DNA from: Treponema sp. | GTDB lineage: Bacteria; Spirochaetota; Spirochaetia; Treponematales; Treponemataceae | Reading direction: 5' to 3' | Assembly: GCA_017446265.1 (NCBI GenBank) | Contig: JAFSRD010000001.1 | Coordinates: 1-39,533 of the forward strand | DNA length: 39,533 nucleotides | Shown: piece by piece, positions 1 to 7,562 of the stretch | Layout of the letters: each line of letters begins with the position of its first letter | How positions within the stretch are numbered: the stretch's first letter is position 1 | Program-made: the position numbers and the translations under genes | Notes under the pieces: model-generated | What the model was told of the DNA's origin: nothing | The model's database searches: none | Seen by the model: only the letters and a program-made list of their open reading frames with translations

Positions 1-141
1 ATCATCGTGCGGACTTCCGCAAGCGCAGATTTCCGTCTCGGCGACACAGTGAATTTTGTGCCGAATATGGAAAAAGCAAAGTTTTTTACTTCGGATGACG
101 ATGAGCTTAACATTTGTGATAAAGTGGAAAAGAAATGGTAA
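1..141 (+). CDS. C-terminal end of a probable sugar-type ABC transporter ATPase (partial)
   Basis: Only the last 46 codons are in the window, in frame 1, ending in TAA at 139-141. The tail reads as a small beta-rich segment (ADFRLGDTVNFVPNMEKAKF) followed by a charged end. This resembles the C-terminal TOBE/OB fold of MsmK/UgpC/MalK-type ATPases, where a 'GD.V.....-EK..FF' pattern is usual. No Walker or signature motif is available, so the family call is tentative. It is followed directly by a hairpin terminator, so it is the last gene of its transcript. Confidence 0.4.
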   Translation: MIVRTSASADFRLGDTVNFVPNMEKAKFFTSDDDELNICDKVEKKW

Positions 142-155
142 GTTGATTTTTTGAG

Positions 156-182
156 CCACCGTGAAATATCGGTGGTTTTTTA
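156..182 (+). terminator. Rho-independent terminator after the ABC-type gene
   Basis: A perfect 6-bp stem, CCACCG (156-161) and CGGTGG (170-175), encloses an 8-base loop and is followed at once by a run of six T. It lies 15 bases after the upstream stop codon and separates that gene from the RNB gene, which has its own promoter. Confidence 0.8.
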
Positions 183-254
183 TTCGTGCGGCGGGGTTGG
201 TGATTAACAAAATACGTACAGAATTCATGTTTTCAAATTTTGTGAATATTTTCA

Positions 255-290
255 TTTACTAATGTATTTTTTTTCGCTATATTCTTACTA
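255..290 (+). promoter_or_regulatory. Promoter of the RNB gene, predicted leaderless
   Basis: TTTACT (255-260), 17-base spacer, TATATT (278-283). The start codon ATG is at 290, six bases after the -10 box, which is where transcription would start. No Shine-Dalgarno sequence lies between. The -35 and -10 boxes each match consensus at four to five of six positions. Confidence 0.5.
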
Positions 291-2188
291 TGCTTCAAAA
301 AAATGGAGTTGTTCTGTACAAAAATCAATGTGCGCTCATCATCGGCATTGACGGCGAAAAATATGTGATTTCCATGCGTGTTTCCTCTGAAAAAACGCAG
401 CGCGTCGAGGTGAAAGTGCGCGAAAAAGATGTTGTTGCCCTTCATCCTGGTCCTGTTGCAAATCTTGAAGCGCTCCTTGATTTTTTCGACAATGCAATCC
501 CAACGCAAATTGCAGAAGTGCATGAGTTGCTCCTTTCAGACGAAGTTGCTGCGCATGCGCCTAGTGCGCTTTCAGAGCTTGCGGAACTTATGCGCTCATC
601 GTTCAAAGCGGAAGAAAGCTATGCGCTCTACTGCGCGCTGTGCGCGTGCAATGAGTTTGCGCTCGACGATGCTGCATTTAAAACAGGAGCAATTGCGTTT
701 GTACCGCGCAGTGCCGAAGAGATGGCAACACTGCAGCAAAAAAAATATGAAAAAGAACACGCCGGCGAACTTCGCGCTGCGTTCATCAAGCGGCTCAAGC
801 AAAAAAAACTTGATTTGCCGCAAGACTCGTCGTATATGACAGAAGTTGAATCGCTTGCGCTCGGACAGACAGAAAAATCAAAAGTGATGGCAGAGGCAGG
901 CATTGCCCAGACGCCTGAGAAAGCGCACAAACTTTTGCTCGACACGGGCATGTGGCGCATAACGCGCAATCCGTTTCCAATGCGCTACGGCTTTTCTTTT
1001 GCCTCTGCAAAAGAAGGATTGCCGCCGCCGCCCGACGAGGCCCGCCTTTCAGTAGAATCTGTGGCGTACGCTATTGACAACGCCTGGTCGTCTGACCCCG
1101 ACGATGCTGTTTCGTGGGACGGAACATATCTATGGATTCACATTGCAGATCCCGCTTCTGCTGTCATGCCCGAAAGCAGCATTGACAAAACTGCACGAGC
1201 GCGAGGCACAACGCTCTACCTTCCTGAAGGGGCGAGCAGAATGCTTGCAGAGACATCGCTTGCAGATTATGCGCTCGGTTTGACTGAAAAAAGTCGTGCC
1301 CTTTCGTTTCGCATGCAATTCGACGAAAAAGGTGCAATAGGCGACTGCGCTGTTATCCCTACCATTGTGAATGTAAAACGGCTTACGTACAAGGAGGCTG
1401 ACGAAAAAAAAGAGAGCAGCGAACTTGCGCCACTTTTTGAAATTGCACGACGCAACGAAGCGCGAAGGAAAAAAGCGGGAGCAGTTGCAGTAGATTTGCC
1501 AGAAGTGCATATCACTGTTGACGAAGCAACAAAAAAAGTTTCCATTGAGCGCGAAGTGCATTACGAGTCTGCAAACATGGTGCGCGAAATGATGCTGCTT
1601 GCAGGAGAAGGAGCGGCACATTTTGCTTTTAAGAACAACATTCCGTTTCCGTATGTGAGTCAAGAAGCTCCTGATATTCCAAAAGACATTCCGACAGGGC
1701 TTGCAGGCGATTTTAAATTGTTAAAATGCATGAGGAAGCGTAGCGTAGGCATTACGCCTGCTCCTCACGCTGCAATCGGTGCTGCGATGTACAGTCAAGT
1801 GACAAGCCCGCTACGTCGTTACGGCGATTTGATTGCGCACGAACAACTTCGCGCTTTTTTGGCAAACCGTCCCCTCATAGATAAAGATGATATGCTCATG
1901 CGCATAAGTGAAGGAGACGCTGCCTCTGTTGCGGCGCGCAAAGCTGCTCGCGCAAGCGAAACGCACTGGAAACTCGTTTACCTTTTACAAAATCCAGAGT
2001 GGTATGGCGATGCTGTGTGCGTTGACAAAAAAGACAGGCAGGTGCAGTTGTACATACCGCTGCTCGACATGCAGTCGTTTATTGTTCCAAGACAAGATGT
2101 GCAGCTCAATGATGTGCTTACGGTGCGCAGTGCGTGCATAGATATACCGAATCAAAAAGTTAACTTCGTTCCCGTTGAGCGCGGATAA
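290..2188 (+). CDS. RNB-domain (RNase II/R family) exoribonuclease
   Basis: A 632-residue protein with an RNB catalytic domain, expected to degrade RNA 3' to 5' in the cytoplasm. The metal-binding acidic cluster is visible as SDPDDAV at about residues 268-274, after YAIDN. The C-terminal catalytic signature SPLRRYGDL lies near residue 506. Residues 1 to about 240 form an alpha-helical, charged N-terminal region without the clear cold-shock domains of RNase R. A short basic C-terminal segment ending VNFVPVERG may be an S1/OB-like fold. The protein is shorter than typical RNase R (about 700-800 residues), so RNase II-like is the safer label. Start at ATG 290 is supported by a promoter ending six bases upstream. 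mnmA follows within about 60 bases. Confidence 0.85.
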   Translation: MLQKNGVVLYKNQCALIIGIDGEKYVISMRVSSEKTQRVEVKVREKDVVALHPGPVANLEALLDFFDNAIPTQIAEVHELLLSDEVAAHAPSALSELAELMRSSFKAEESYALYCALCACNEFALDDAAFKTGAIAFVPRSAEEMATLQQKKYEKEHAGELRAAFIKRLKQKKLDLPQDSSYMTEVESLALGQTEKSKVMAEAGIAQTPEKAHKLLLDTGMWRITRNPFPMRYGFSFASAKEGLPPPPDEARLSVESVAYAIDNAWSSDPDDAVSWDGTYLWIHIADPASAVMPESSIDKTARARGTTLYLPEGASRMLAETSLADYALGLTEKSRALSFRMQFDEKGAIGDCAVIPTIVNVKRLTYKEADEKKESSELAPLFEIARRNEARRKKAGAVAVDLPEVHITVDEATKKVSIEREVHYESANMVREMMLLAGEGAAHFAFKNNIPFPYVSQEAPDIPKDIPTGLAGDFKLLKCMRKRSVGITPAPHAAIGAAMYSQVTSPLRRYGDLIAHEQLRAFLANRPLIDKDDMLMRISEGDAASVAARKAARASETHWKLVYLLQNPEWYGDAVCVDKKDRQVQLYIPLLDMQSFIVPRQDVQLNDVLTVRSACIDIPNQKVNFVPVERG

Positions 2189-2207
2189 GGCATCATTCCC
2201 GTGTGAG

Positions 2208-2244
2208 TTGCACGAGCGCTGTTTTTCGGCTATAGTTACGGTTG
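2208..2244 (+). promoter_or_regulatory. Possible mnmA promoter, predicted leaderless
   Basis: TTGCAC (2208-2213), 17-base spacer, TATAGT (2231-2236), then seven bases to an in-frame GTG at 2244. There is no Shine-Dalgarno sequence before this GTG. The -10 matches five of six consensus positions; the -35 is weaker. The upstream TTG at 2175, which overlaps the preceding gene, is a less attractive start. Confidence 0.4.
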
Positions 2245-3413
2245 TGAATTTTATTGAAGAACAATTGCCGCAAAAAGACGACACTGTTGTCGTAGGACTT
2301 TCAGGCGGTGTCGATTCAACAGTGACAGCATTGCTCCTCAAGCAAACGGGATGCCGCGTTATTGGTGTGACGATGGCGCTGTGGAAGGGCGATTTGCCCG
2401 CTTTGCCCGATGGAAAAAAACTGCGCTCGTCGTGCTATGGTCCCGATGAAGTGGAGGACATTGCGGCATGTGAGCAGTTCTGTGCGGAGCACGACATTGA
2501 ATACCGCGTCATAGATGTGAAAGACGAATACCAAAAGCACGTGCTCGACTATTTTAAAACAGAATATCGCGCAGGGCGCACGCCAAATCCATGCATACGG
2601 TGCAACAGTTTTATTAAATTTGGCGCGCTCCTTGACGGCGTGCAAAAACAGGGTATAGCGTATGACTATTTTTGCACCGGTCATTATGCAAAAGTTGTGC
2701 GTCCGCATGAAGGTCTATGGCACACAGACAAAACGCCTGCAATGATTGCAACTGCGCTTGACAGCACAAAAGACCAAACATATTTTTTGTATCGCATTCC
2801 ATCTGCGACGCTTGAAAAAGTGCGCTTCCCGCTTGCAGCAATTGAAAAAAAAGATGTGTTTGCACTTGCGCGGCAGCATAATCTTGCGTCAGCGTTGCGC
2901 GAAGAGAGTCAGGATTTCATACCGCCCGAATATTTTGACATGCTCTTTTCAGACAAAGCGTCTATTCCCGGTGACATCATAGATTTAGACGGGCATGTGC
3001 TAGGTCGTCACCGTGGCATTGAACACTATACAATCGGCCAGCGGCGTGGACTCGGTGTGTCATCGACTCGACCGCTCTATGTTCATTCAATTGACGCAAA
3101 AAACAATCTCGTGGTGCTTGCAGTCGAGAGCGAGCTGCATTCGTCCGCGCTCGTTGCAGATGACTTTGTGTGGCCGGGCGACGTTGCACCCGACGAGCCG
3201 TTTGATGCGTTTGTCAAAATCCGCCTTGCGTCAAAGCCGGTAAGGGCGCGCATTGAAAAGTATGCTGCCGTGCACGAATCGTCTTTAAGCGAGCATGCGT
3301 ATCTCATTACGTTTTCTGAGCGCGTGCACGCAGTTGCGCCCGGTCAATCGGCAGTGCTGTATCGAGACGGCGTTATTGCAGGCGGAGGCATCATACATCA
3401 CGCTGTCGCATAA
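2244..3413 (+). CDS. mnmA: tRNA-uridine 2-sulfurtransferase MnmA
   Basis: MnmA activates U34 of tRNA Lys/Glu/Gln with ATP and inserts sulfur to give 2-thiouridine. The PP-loop SGGVDS is at residues 20-25 counting from the GTG start (389 residues). Other family landmarks are NPCIRCNSFIKFG (about 115-127), KDQTYFLYR, and GIEHYTIGQRRGLG. The first catalytic cysteine region carries a CxxC pair (C117 and C120). The region where the second catalytic cysteine normally sits ('S-x-x-I-C-F-I') reads EESQDFI (220-226) and has no cysteine, so this belongs to a variant class. The frame stays open upstream to TTG 2175, giving 412 residues, but the extra segment does not look like MnmA. The start is therefore chosen at GTG 2244, and remains uncertain. 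No terminator is seen before the next promoter. Confidence 0.92.
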   Translation: MNFIEEQLPQKDDTVVVGLSGGVDSTVTALLLKQTGCRVIGVTMALWKGDLPALPDGKKLRSSCYGPDEVEDIAACEQFCAEHDIEYRVIDVKDEYQKHVLDYFKTEYRAGRTPNPCIRCNSFIKFGALLDGVQKQGIAYDYFCTGHYAKVVRPHEGLWHTDKTPAMIATALDSTKDQTYFLYRIPSATLEKVRFPLAAIEKKDVFALARQHNLASALREESQDFIPPEYFDMLFSDKASIPGDIIDLDGHVLGRHRGIEHYTIGQRRGLGVSSTRPLYVHSIDAKNNLVVLAVESELHSSALVADDFVWPGDVAPDEPFDAFVKIRLASKPVRARIEKYAAVHESSLSEHAYLITFSERVHAVAPGQSAVLYRDGVIAGGGIIHHAVA

Positions 3414-3428
3414 AATCCGTATTACCTA

Positions 3429-3476
3429 TTGACAAAGTATGGAATAAATCATATAGTTTCAGACTGTCATACTATA
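3429..3476 (+). promoter_or_regulatory. metQ-like gene promoter with overlapping inverted repeat
   Basis: A perfect TTGACA (3429-3434), 17-base spacer and TATAGT (3452-3457) make a strong sigma70-type promoter. The -10 hexamer itself is one arm of an inverted repeat whose other arm, ACTATA, is at 3471-3476 just past the expected start of transcription. This could be an operator, but arms of six bases can also arise by chance. The resulting leader of about 30 bases carries AGGAGG at 3482-3487. Confidence 0.65.
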
Positions 3477-3493
3477 AAACTAGGAGGAATACT

Positions 3494-4294
3494 ATGACAA
3501 AAATTGGCAAATCACTTTTTTTTGTTGCACTTGCAGGAGTAACGGTTTTTGCGGGGTGTAAAAAAAACAGCAACAAACTGCTCACTGTTGGAGCAACGCC
3601 TGAGCCACATGCGGCAATTCTCAACTTGCTTGTTGACGACTTGGCGCAAGAAGGCTTTACGCTCAAAGTGCAGGAGTTTACTGACTATGTTGTGCCGAAC
3701 GAGGCCGTAGAGTCTGAACAGATTCTTGCAAATTATTTCCAGCATCTTCCATACATGGAGTCTTTTAACAAAGAGCGCGGCTTTCATTTGGTGAGCGTTG
3801 CGGGAATCCATATTGAGCCGCTTGCGTTGTATTCAAACAAAGTAAAAGCTGCGGCAGATTTGCAAGACGGTGCGACAATCGCCATTCCGAATGACCCGAC
3901 AAATGAAGGGCGTGCGCTCTTGCTTTTGCAGTCGGCAGGATTTATTACGATTAGCGATGCAGCCGGCCTTGAGGCAGTGCCGTCAGATATTGTTGAAAAC
4001 AAAAAGAATTTTAAATTCAGAGAAATTGAAGCAGCTTCACTTCCGCGCGTGCTCGACGATGTAGATGCCGCTGTCATCAACGGAAATTATGCGCTTCCTG
4101 CAGGTCTCAACGCATCGCGCGATGGCTTGATTGTAGAGGGTTCTGACTCTCCCTATGTAAACGTGCTTTGTGTAAAAGACGGCATGCAGAACGATGAGCG
4201 CGTGCGTGCACTTGTAAAAGCGCTCACAAGCCAAAAAGTGAGAGACTACATAGAACAGCAATATCCAAACGGAGAAGTAATAGCTGTATTTTAA
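3494..4294 (+). CDS. MetQ/NlpA-family substrate-binding lipoprotein
   Basis: A 266-residue lipoprotein. The signal peptide is residues 1 to about 20 and ends in a relaxed spirochaetal lipobox (VFAGC). The mature part follows the MetQ/NlpA pattern: LTVGATPEPHAAIL, an 'NEAVESEQILANYFQHLPYM' segment, AIPNDPTNEGRALLLLQ, and a C-terminal 'SQKVRDYIEQQYPNGEVIAVF'-type end. This family binds methionine or other small ligands in the periplasm and delivers them to MetNI. No permease or ATPase gene is adjacent, so it is an orphan here. Start ATG 3494 has AGGAGG seven bases upstream. Its stop codon overlaps the stop of the convergent M23-like gene. Confidence 0.9.
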   Translation: MTKIGKSLFFVALAGVTVFAGCKKNSNKLLTVGATPEPHAAILNLLVDDLAQEGFTLKVQEFTDYVVPNEAVESEQILANYFQHLPYMESFNKERGFHLVSVAGIHIEPLALYSNKVKAAADLQDGATIAIPNDPTNEGRALLLLQSAGFITISDAAGLEAVPSDIVENKKNFKFREIEAASLPRVLDDVDAAVINGNYALPAGLNASRDGLIVEGSDSPYVNVLCVKDGMQNDERVRALVKALTSQKVRDYIEQQYPNGEVIAVF

Positions 4295-5154
4295 TAAATT
4301 GTTAAAGAATATGCAGTTGATTTTTCTGCTCCGAGAATATCTGTAAGCGTCATGCCAAGTGCATTTCTGCCTGGCGTGAGCGTCACTTCGCCAAGCAGCT
4401 GCAGGCGTTCATCGGGGTAGAGCGCTTCTTTTGAATAATTTTTGCGCCTGCCGGATGCATACACAAGCGTTCCGTTTTGAATGAGTTGGTCGTAGGAGAT
4501 TTCATCAACAATAACGCCGTTTATTGTTATGCGCGTTTTATACGGAATGGCAACATGCTGCCGCTGACGATAAACGCGATATACGCCTGCCGGCAATGTA
4601 CGTTGCACGAGCAAATCATAACGCGTCTCTTTGTTTTCAAGCGTTATACCTGTGAGTGTGAGCGGCAACTCTTCGCCAATTCTCGGCATGAGCACGCGTG
4701 GATTTATTACATTGCCATTTTTTGTGTCGAATGTCTGAAATTCTAAACTTGAATGCCCATGCTGCCAGCCTGAATTGCCACTTGAGCCGAATACTGTTCC
4801 TGCTGCCACCGTTTCATCTGTGTACACAGATGGCGTGAGCGTTTCTTTGTCTATGTTGCCATATATGGTGAGCAAATCATTTTGGTGTGCTATGATGACC
4901 GCATTTCCGAGCGCAGACGGGAAAAAACACGAGTCGTCATCATATTCATTTATAACTGCAATAATGTGGCCATCGTCAGCCGCTTGTATGTCGGACGTAT
5001 CTGCAAATACGAGCGATGTGCTTATCATGCCGCCGCGAAGTTGACCGAAATATGAAAAAAACATGTCTGACATAATTGCTTCTTGCGGCCAGTCAAACGC
5101 AAATGTTGGAATGAAAATTGCGGCGAGTAAAAGCGGAATAATTTTTTTTATCAT
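4291..5154 (-). CDS. Exported M23/LytM-like protein with degenerate metal site
   Basis: A 287-residue protein with a signal peptide (MIKKIIPLLLAAIFIPTFAF). Residues about 30-160 follow the M23 fold: FGQLRGG, ADDGHIIAV, NAVIIAHQNDLLTIYGN, GTVFGSSGNSG and HGHSSLEFQTFD. In active M23 enzymes the first motif is H-x3-D after 'FG.R...'; here that segment reads GGMISTSLVF and lacks both ligands. The usual HLHFE is HGHSSLEF. The protein is therefore probably not a working peptidase and may be a regulatory LytM factor. A C-terminal beta-rich extension of about 120 residues is of unknown function. It follows the beta-propeller gene by 14 bases with a GGAG site, so the two are probably co-transcribed. 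Confidence 0.75.
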   Translation of the reverse strand: MIKKIIPLLLAAIFIPTFAFDWPQEAIMSDMFFSYFGQLRGGMISTSLVFADTSDIQAADDGHIIAVINEYDDDSCFFPSALGNAVIIAHQNDLLTIYGNIDKETLTPSVYTDETVAAGTVFGSSGNSGWQHGHSSLEFQTFDTKNGNVINPRVLMPRIGEELPLTLTGITLENKETRYDLLVQRTLPAGVYRVYRQRQHVAIPYKTRITINGVIVDEISYDQLIQNGTLVYASGRRKNYSKEALYPDERLQLLGEVTLTPGRNALGMTLTDILGAEKSTAYSLTIY

Positions 5155-5168
5155 GCTGCGTCTCCTTA

Positions 5169-6230
5169 TTAATTTTTTGAAATTTCGATGTGCGAAATAG
5201 TTGCATCTTTTCCTACAAAGAGATTGTCGCCGTCGGTGCGGATAAATGCTGTTGTCGCATCAAAAGAAAACGAGCCGAGCAGCGTACAAAATTTTTCTAT
5301 GACAAATACTGTGTATGTTGCGTTGTCTTTTGTGAGCACGAATACCAAATCATCTGTTTCTTGAAGCAGAATAGCTTGACCGCTCAACGCGAGTTTTGCA
5401 TGTTTTCCCGACTGCGTGTGCACAATGCCAAGCCCTCCTGCAAAATTGTACCACACAAGAGAATCATCTTTGCTGAACTGTACGAGGCGCTGGTGCACAT
5501 CTCTCTGCGTTGTAAATTCATGAAACACTGCTTTTGACTGGAAGCTGTCTTTTTTTGTTAAGACGAACCGCTGCTGATTTTGCCCTGACACAGTTGCAAT
5601 CATTGTGCCGTCTGAAGAAATTGCCGCACCGAGTATGACGGGATAGTCGCTTCCGCCGGGCGAGAATTCTTGCGTGAGCATGCCGTCTGAAGAGAACGCG
5701 CGCACAGTGCCGTCTGAAAAACCTGCAACGCATCCACCAGCTGATGAATTGAATGCAGTAATTGTCGCAGTGCCCTCATATGTCCATGCGCGCTCGCCTG
5801 TTGCAGTGCACTGCACAAACGACGAGCCGCCCGGCAAAAATACAAAAATACGGCTGTCATCAAAAAAGGGAAAGCCGCTCTCATTGATTGTGCCCGCCGC
5901 ATTTCCGTCAGGGGTAAAAAAAACGACAGAAGAACTGTCTGCGCTGTAGGATGCATAGTAGTGCTGCGAGATTGAAGCCTTGAACGGGAACGTTTCAATT
6001 GATGCAAGCTTGCCGTCTGTAGTAAAGTAACCGAGCGTCTGTCCGAGCTTGAAGTAGAGCATGTCGCTGTCATGCGGCACGCCTGTGAGCGACTGCGCGC
6101 TCGTTTCAAGCTTCCATTTGGGAATAAACTGGTACTCGTCGCTGAGCGGGCGTGCGGCGAGCATTAAATAGACTATGCAAAAGGAGATGCCAAAAAATAG
6201 TGCAAAGGCAATACTTTTTTTCTCTTTCAT
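5169..6230 (-). CDS. Membrane-anchored beta-propeller-like protein
   Basis: A 353-residue protein with one N-terminal membrane segment (about residues 7-26: IAFALFFGISFCIVYLMLA), so the rest should lie in the periplasm. The body is a series of beta-strand blocks with aromatic/SDG turns (FTTDGKLASI, FFTPDGNAAGT, FSDGTVRAFSSDG, AISSDGTMIATVSG, FIRTDGDNLFVG), as in WD40/PQQ-like propellers. No catalytic residues are recognisable. It stands first in a two-gene unit with the degenerate M23 protein, suggesting a shared envelope role. ATG at 6230 is eight bases from a predicted -10 box and has no Shine-Dalgarno sequence. Confidence 0.7.
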   Translation of the reverse strand: MKEKKSIAFALFFGISFCIVYLMLAARPLSDEYQFIPKWKLETSAQSLTGVPHDSDMLYFKLGQTLGYFTTDGKLASIETFPFKASISQHYYASYSADSSSVVFFTPDGNAAGTINESGFPFFDDSRIFVFLPGGSSFVQCTATGERAWTYEGTATITAFNSSAGGCVAGFSDGTVRAFSSDGMLTQEFSPGGSDYPVILGAAISSDGTMIATVSGQNQQRFVLTKKDSFQSKAVFHEFTTQRDVHQRLVQFSKDDSLVWYNFAGGLGIVHTQSGKHAKLALSGQAILLQETDDLVFVLTKDNATYTVFVIEKFCTLLGSFSFDATTAFIRTDGDNLFVGKDATISHIEISKN

Positions 6231-6267
6231 GGTAAAATATGCTATAATAATAATCAGCTGATGTCAA
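6231..6267 (-). promoter_or_regulatory. Promoter of the beta-propeller gene, nearly leaderless
   Basis: On the minus strand, TTGACA (6262-6267), 17-base spacer, TAGCAT (6239-6244), then eight bases to the ATG at 6230. The -35 is perfect. A TATAAT on the plus strand (6243-6248) within the same segment may serve the divergent cytidine deaminase gene, so the two promoters would overlap. Confidence 0.5.
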
Positions 6268-6287
6268 GAATAGTACAGGAGGATGAC

Positions 6288-6701
6288 ATGACAGATGAAG
6301 CATTGCACGATTTATTTGATAACGCAGTTGCCGCTTCAAAAAATGCGTATATCCCGTATTCGCATTTTCCCGTTGGAGCGGCGTTGCTGCTTGAAGACGG
6401 CAATATAATCACCGGTGCAAATATTGAAAACCGCTCGTTCGGATTGACAAACTGCGCAGAGCGCAGCGCAGTGTTTACCGCAGCTTCACAAGGTTATCGC
6501 ACATTCAAAGCAATTGCAATCGCAACGCCAAAATCTGATTACCCTGTCGGTCCGTGTGGCGCGTGTCGGCAAGTGCTTTCTGAATTTGCACCTGCGGAAA
6601 CGCCTGTCGTATTCGGCCCTGCATGGGAAAACAGCGTCAAGGCAACGCTCGGCACGCTGTATCCATACGATAGCCTCCACGAGCTTGCGTCTGAACTGTA
6701 G
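6288..6701 (+). CDS. cdd: Cytidine deaminase
   Basis: Hydrolyses cytidine and deoxycytidine to uridine and deoxyuridine for pyrimidine salvage; cytoplasmic, usually a homotetramer in this short (137-residue) form. The zinc site is complete: C56 and catalytic E58 in NCAERSAVF, and C90/C93 in GPCGACRQVLSEF. FPVGAALLLEDG and GANIENRSFG are typical of the family. The start is placed at ATG 6288 because AGGAGG lies at 6277-6282, whereas the upstream in-frame ATG at 6261 has no ribosome site. The divergent neighbour is the beta-propeller gene. Confidence 0.95.
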   Translation: MTDEALHDLFDNAVAASKNAYIPYSHFPVGAALLLEDGNIITGANIENRSFGLTNCAERSAVFTAASQGYRTFKAIAIATPKSDYPVGPCGACRQVLSEFAPAETPVVFGPAWENSVKATLGTLYPYDSLHELASEL

Positions 6702-6764
6702 CATTGTGCCCTTCGGCGTGCTGCGTTTGTCGGCGTGCTTTGTTTGAAACCATATTGAAAAACA

Positions 6765-6802
6765 TTGACAATTTTTCACAAATAGTGCAAGATGCACTCA
6801 TC
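6765..6802 (+). promoter_or_regulatory. Possible promoter of the HTH-EIIA gene, very short leader
   Basis: Perfect TTGACA at 6765-6770 and, 17 bases on, a weak -10 CAAGAT (6788-6793), nine bases before ATG 6803. No Shine-Dalgarno sequence is present. The -10 box is poor, so the exact start of transcription is uncertain. Confidence 0.35.
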
Positions 6803-7450
6803 ATGGAAGACGCAATTCTTACAATTGAAGAAGTGGCAAATTATTTGCGTGTATCTGACCGCACTGTGTACGATTGGGCGCAACGCGGGGAAATCCCTGC
6901 CGGCAAAATAGGAACCGTATGGCGATTTAAAAAATCAGAAGTTGAAAAGTGGGTGAACGAGCGGCTGTCGTCTTCTTCTGTTGGTGGCAGCGTCGCATCG
7001 GTGCAGGTAAAAAACATTCTTTCGCCCAGTCGCGTCATCTTTATTTCTCAAACGTCAAAACACGATGCGCTTGTAGAACTTGCAAAAGTGCTTTCGACAG
7101 CGCCGCAAATAAAAAATTCCAGCGAACTTATTTCAGAAATCTTAAAACGCGAAGAACTCATGTCTACTGCAATCGGTCGCGGCATTGCAATTCCACATGT
7201 GCGCCTTTTTTCTGTAACAGATTTAGTGATGGCAGCCGGCGTATGCAAAATGCCTGTCGCAGATTTTCAAGCGATTGACGATGCGCCGGTAAACTTGCTT
7301 TTTATGATTGCCGCTGCATACAATCAACATTCGTACTATCTAAAAACACTTTCTTATTTTTCTGCAAAACTCAAGAAAAAAGAATTGCGCGATTCGCTCG
7401 CCGCAGCAGAAACGCCGCAACACGCATATGAATTATTAATTGCTGAATAA
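6803..7450 (+). CDS. Excisionase-type HTH fused to PtsN-like EIIA domain
   Basis: A 215-residue two-domain regulator. Residues about 4-52 form an excisionase/MerR-type winged helix (LTIEEVANYLRVSDRTVYDW, then GTVWRFKKSEVEKWVNE). Residues about 70-215 are an EIIA-Ntr/PtsN fold with the phosphorylatable histidine H132 in GRGIAIPHVR. The family normally receives phosphate from HPr/NPr and acts as a nitrogen/potassium regulator; here a DNA-binding module is attached, suggesting that phosphorylation controls DNA or promoter binding. Similar fusions are known in spirochaetes. The frame is open upstream to 6704, but the excisionase domain begins at MEDAILT, so ATG 6803 is chosen. The gene follows cdd by about 100 bases. 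Confidence 0.85.
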   Translation: MEDAILTIEEVANYLRVSDRTVYDWAQRGEIPAGKIGTVWRFKKSEVEKWVNERLSSSSVGGSVASVQVKNILSPSRVIFISQTSKHDALVELAKVLSTAPQIKNSSELISEILKREELMSTAIGRGIAIPHVRLFSVTDLVMAAGVCKMPVADFQAIDDAPVNLLFMIAAAYNQHSYYLKTLSYFSAKLKKKELRDSLAAAETPQHAYELLIAE

Positions 7451-7562
7451 GGGCGCACCTGCCGAACGGCAGGCCGCGCTTTCCGCACTTCGCCGTCAAC
7501 GCGGCTCATCCCTCGCTTCGCTCGGGACTAGCGGTGCTCCAATCGCTTGCACGCTGTGCGCG
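7451..7562 (+). repeat. Intergenic GC-rich hairpin element
   Basis: This gap between two convergent genes holds a near-perfect palindrome, CCTGCCG-AA-CGGCAGG (7458-7473), with no T run, and then a CCCTCGCTTCGCTCGGG mini-hairpin (about 7510-7526). The base composition is clearly different from the flanking genes. Similar words recur at 13.19-13.33 kb and 27.48-27.57 kb, so it looks like a dispersed intergenic repeat, not a gene. Confidence 0.45.

Noticed and set aside
1130-1663. 177-codon minus-strand frame over the RNB gene
   Set aside because: Cys/Phe/Arg-rich shadow of the catalytic domain, no start signal.
3435-3493. SAM (S-box) riboswitch upstream of the metQ-like gene
   Set aside because: The leader is only about 30 bases, far too short for any SAM riboswitch class with aptamer and terminator.
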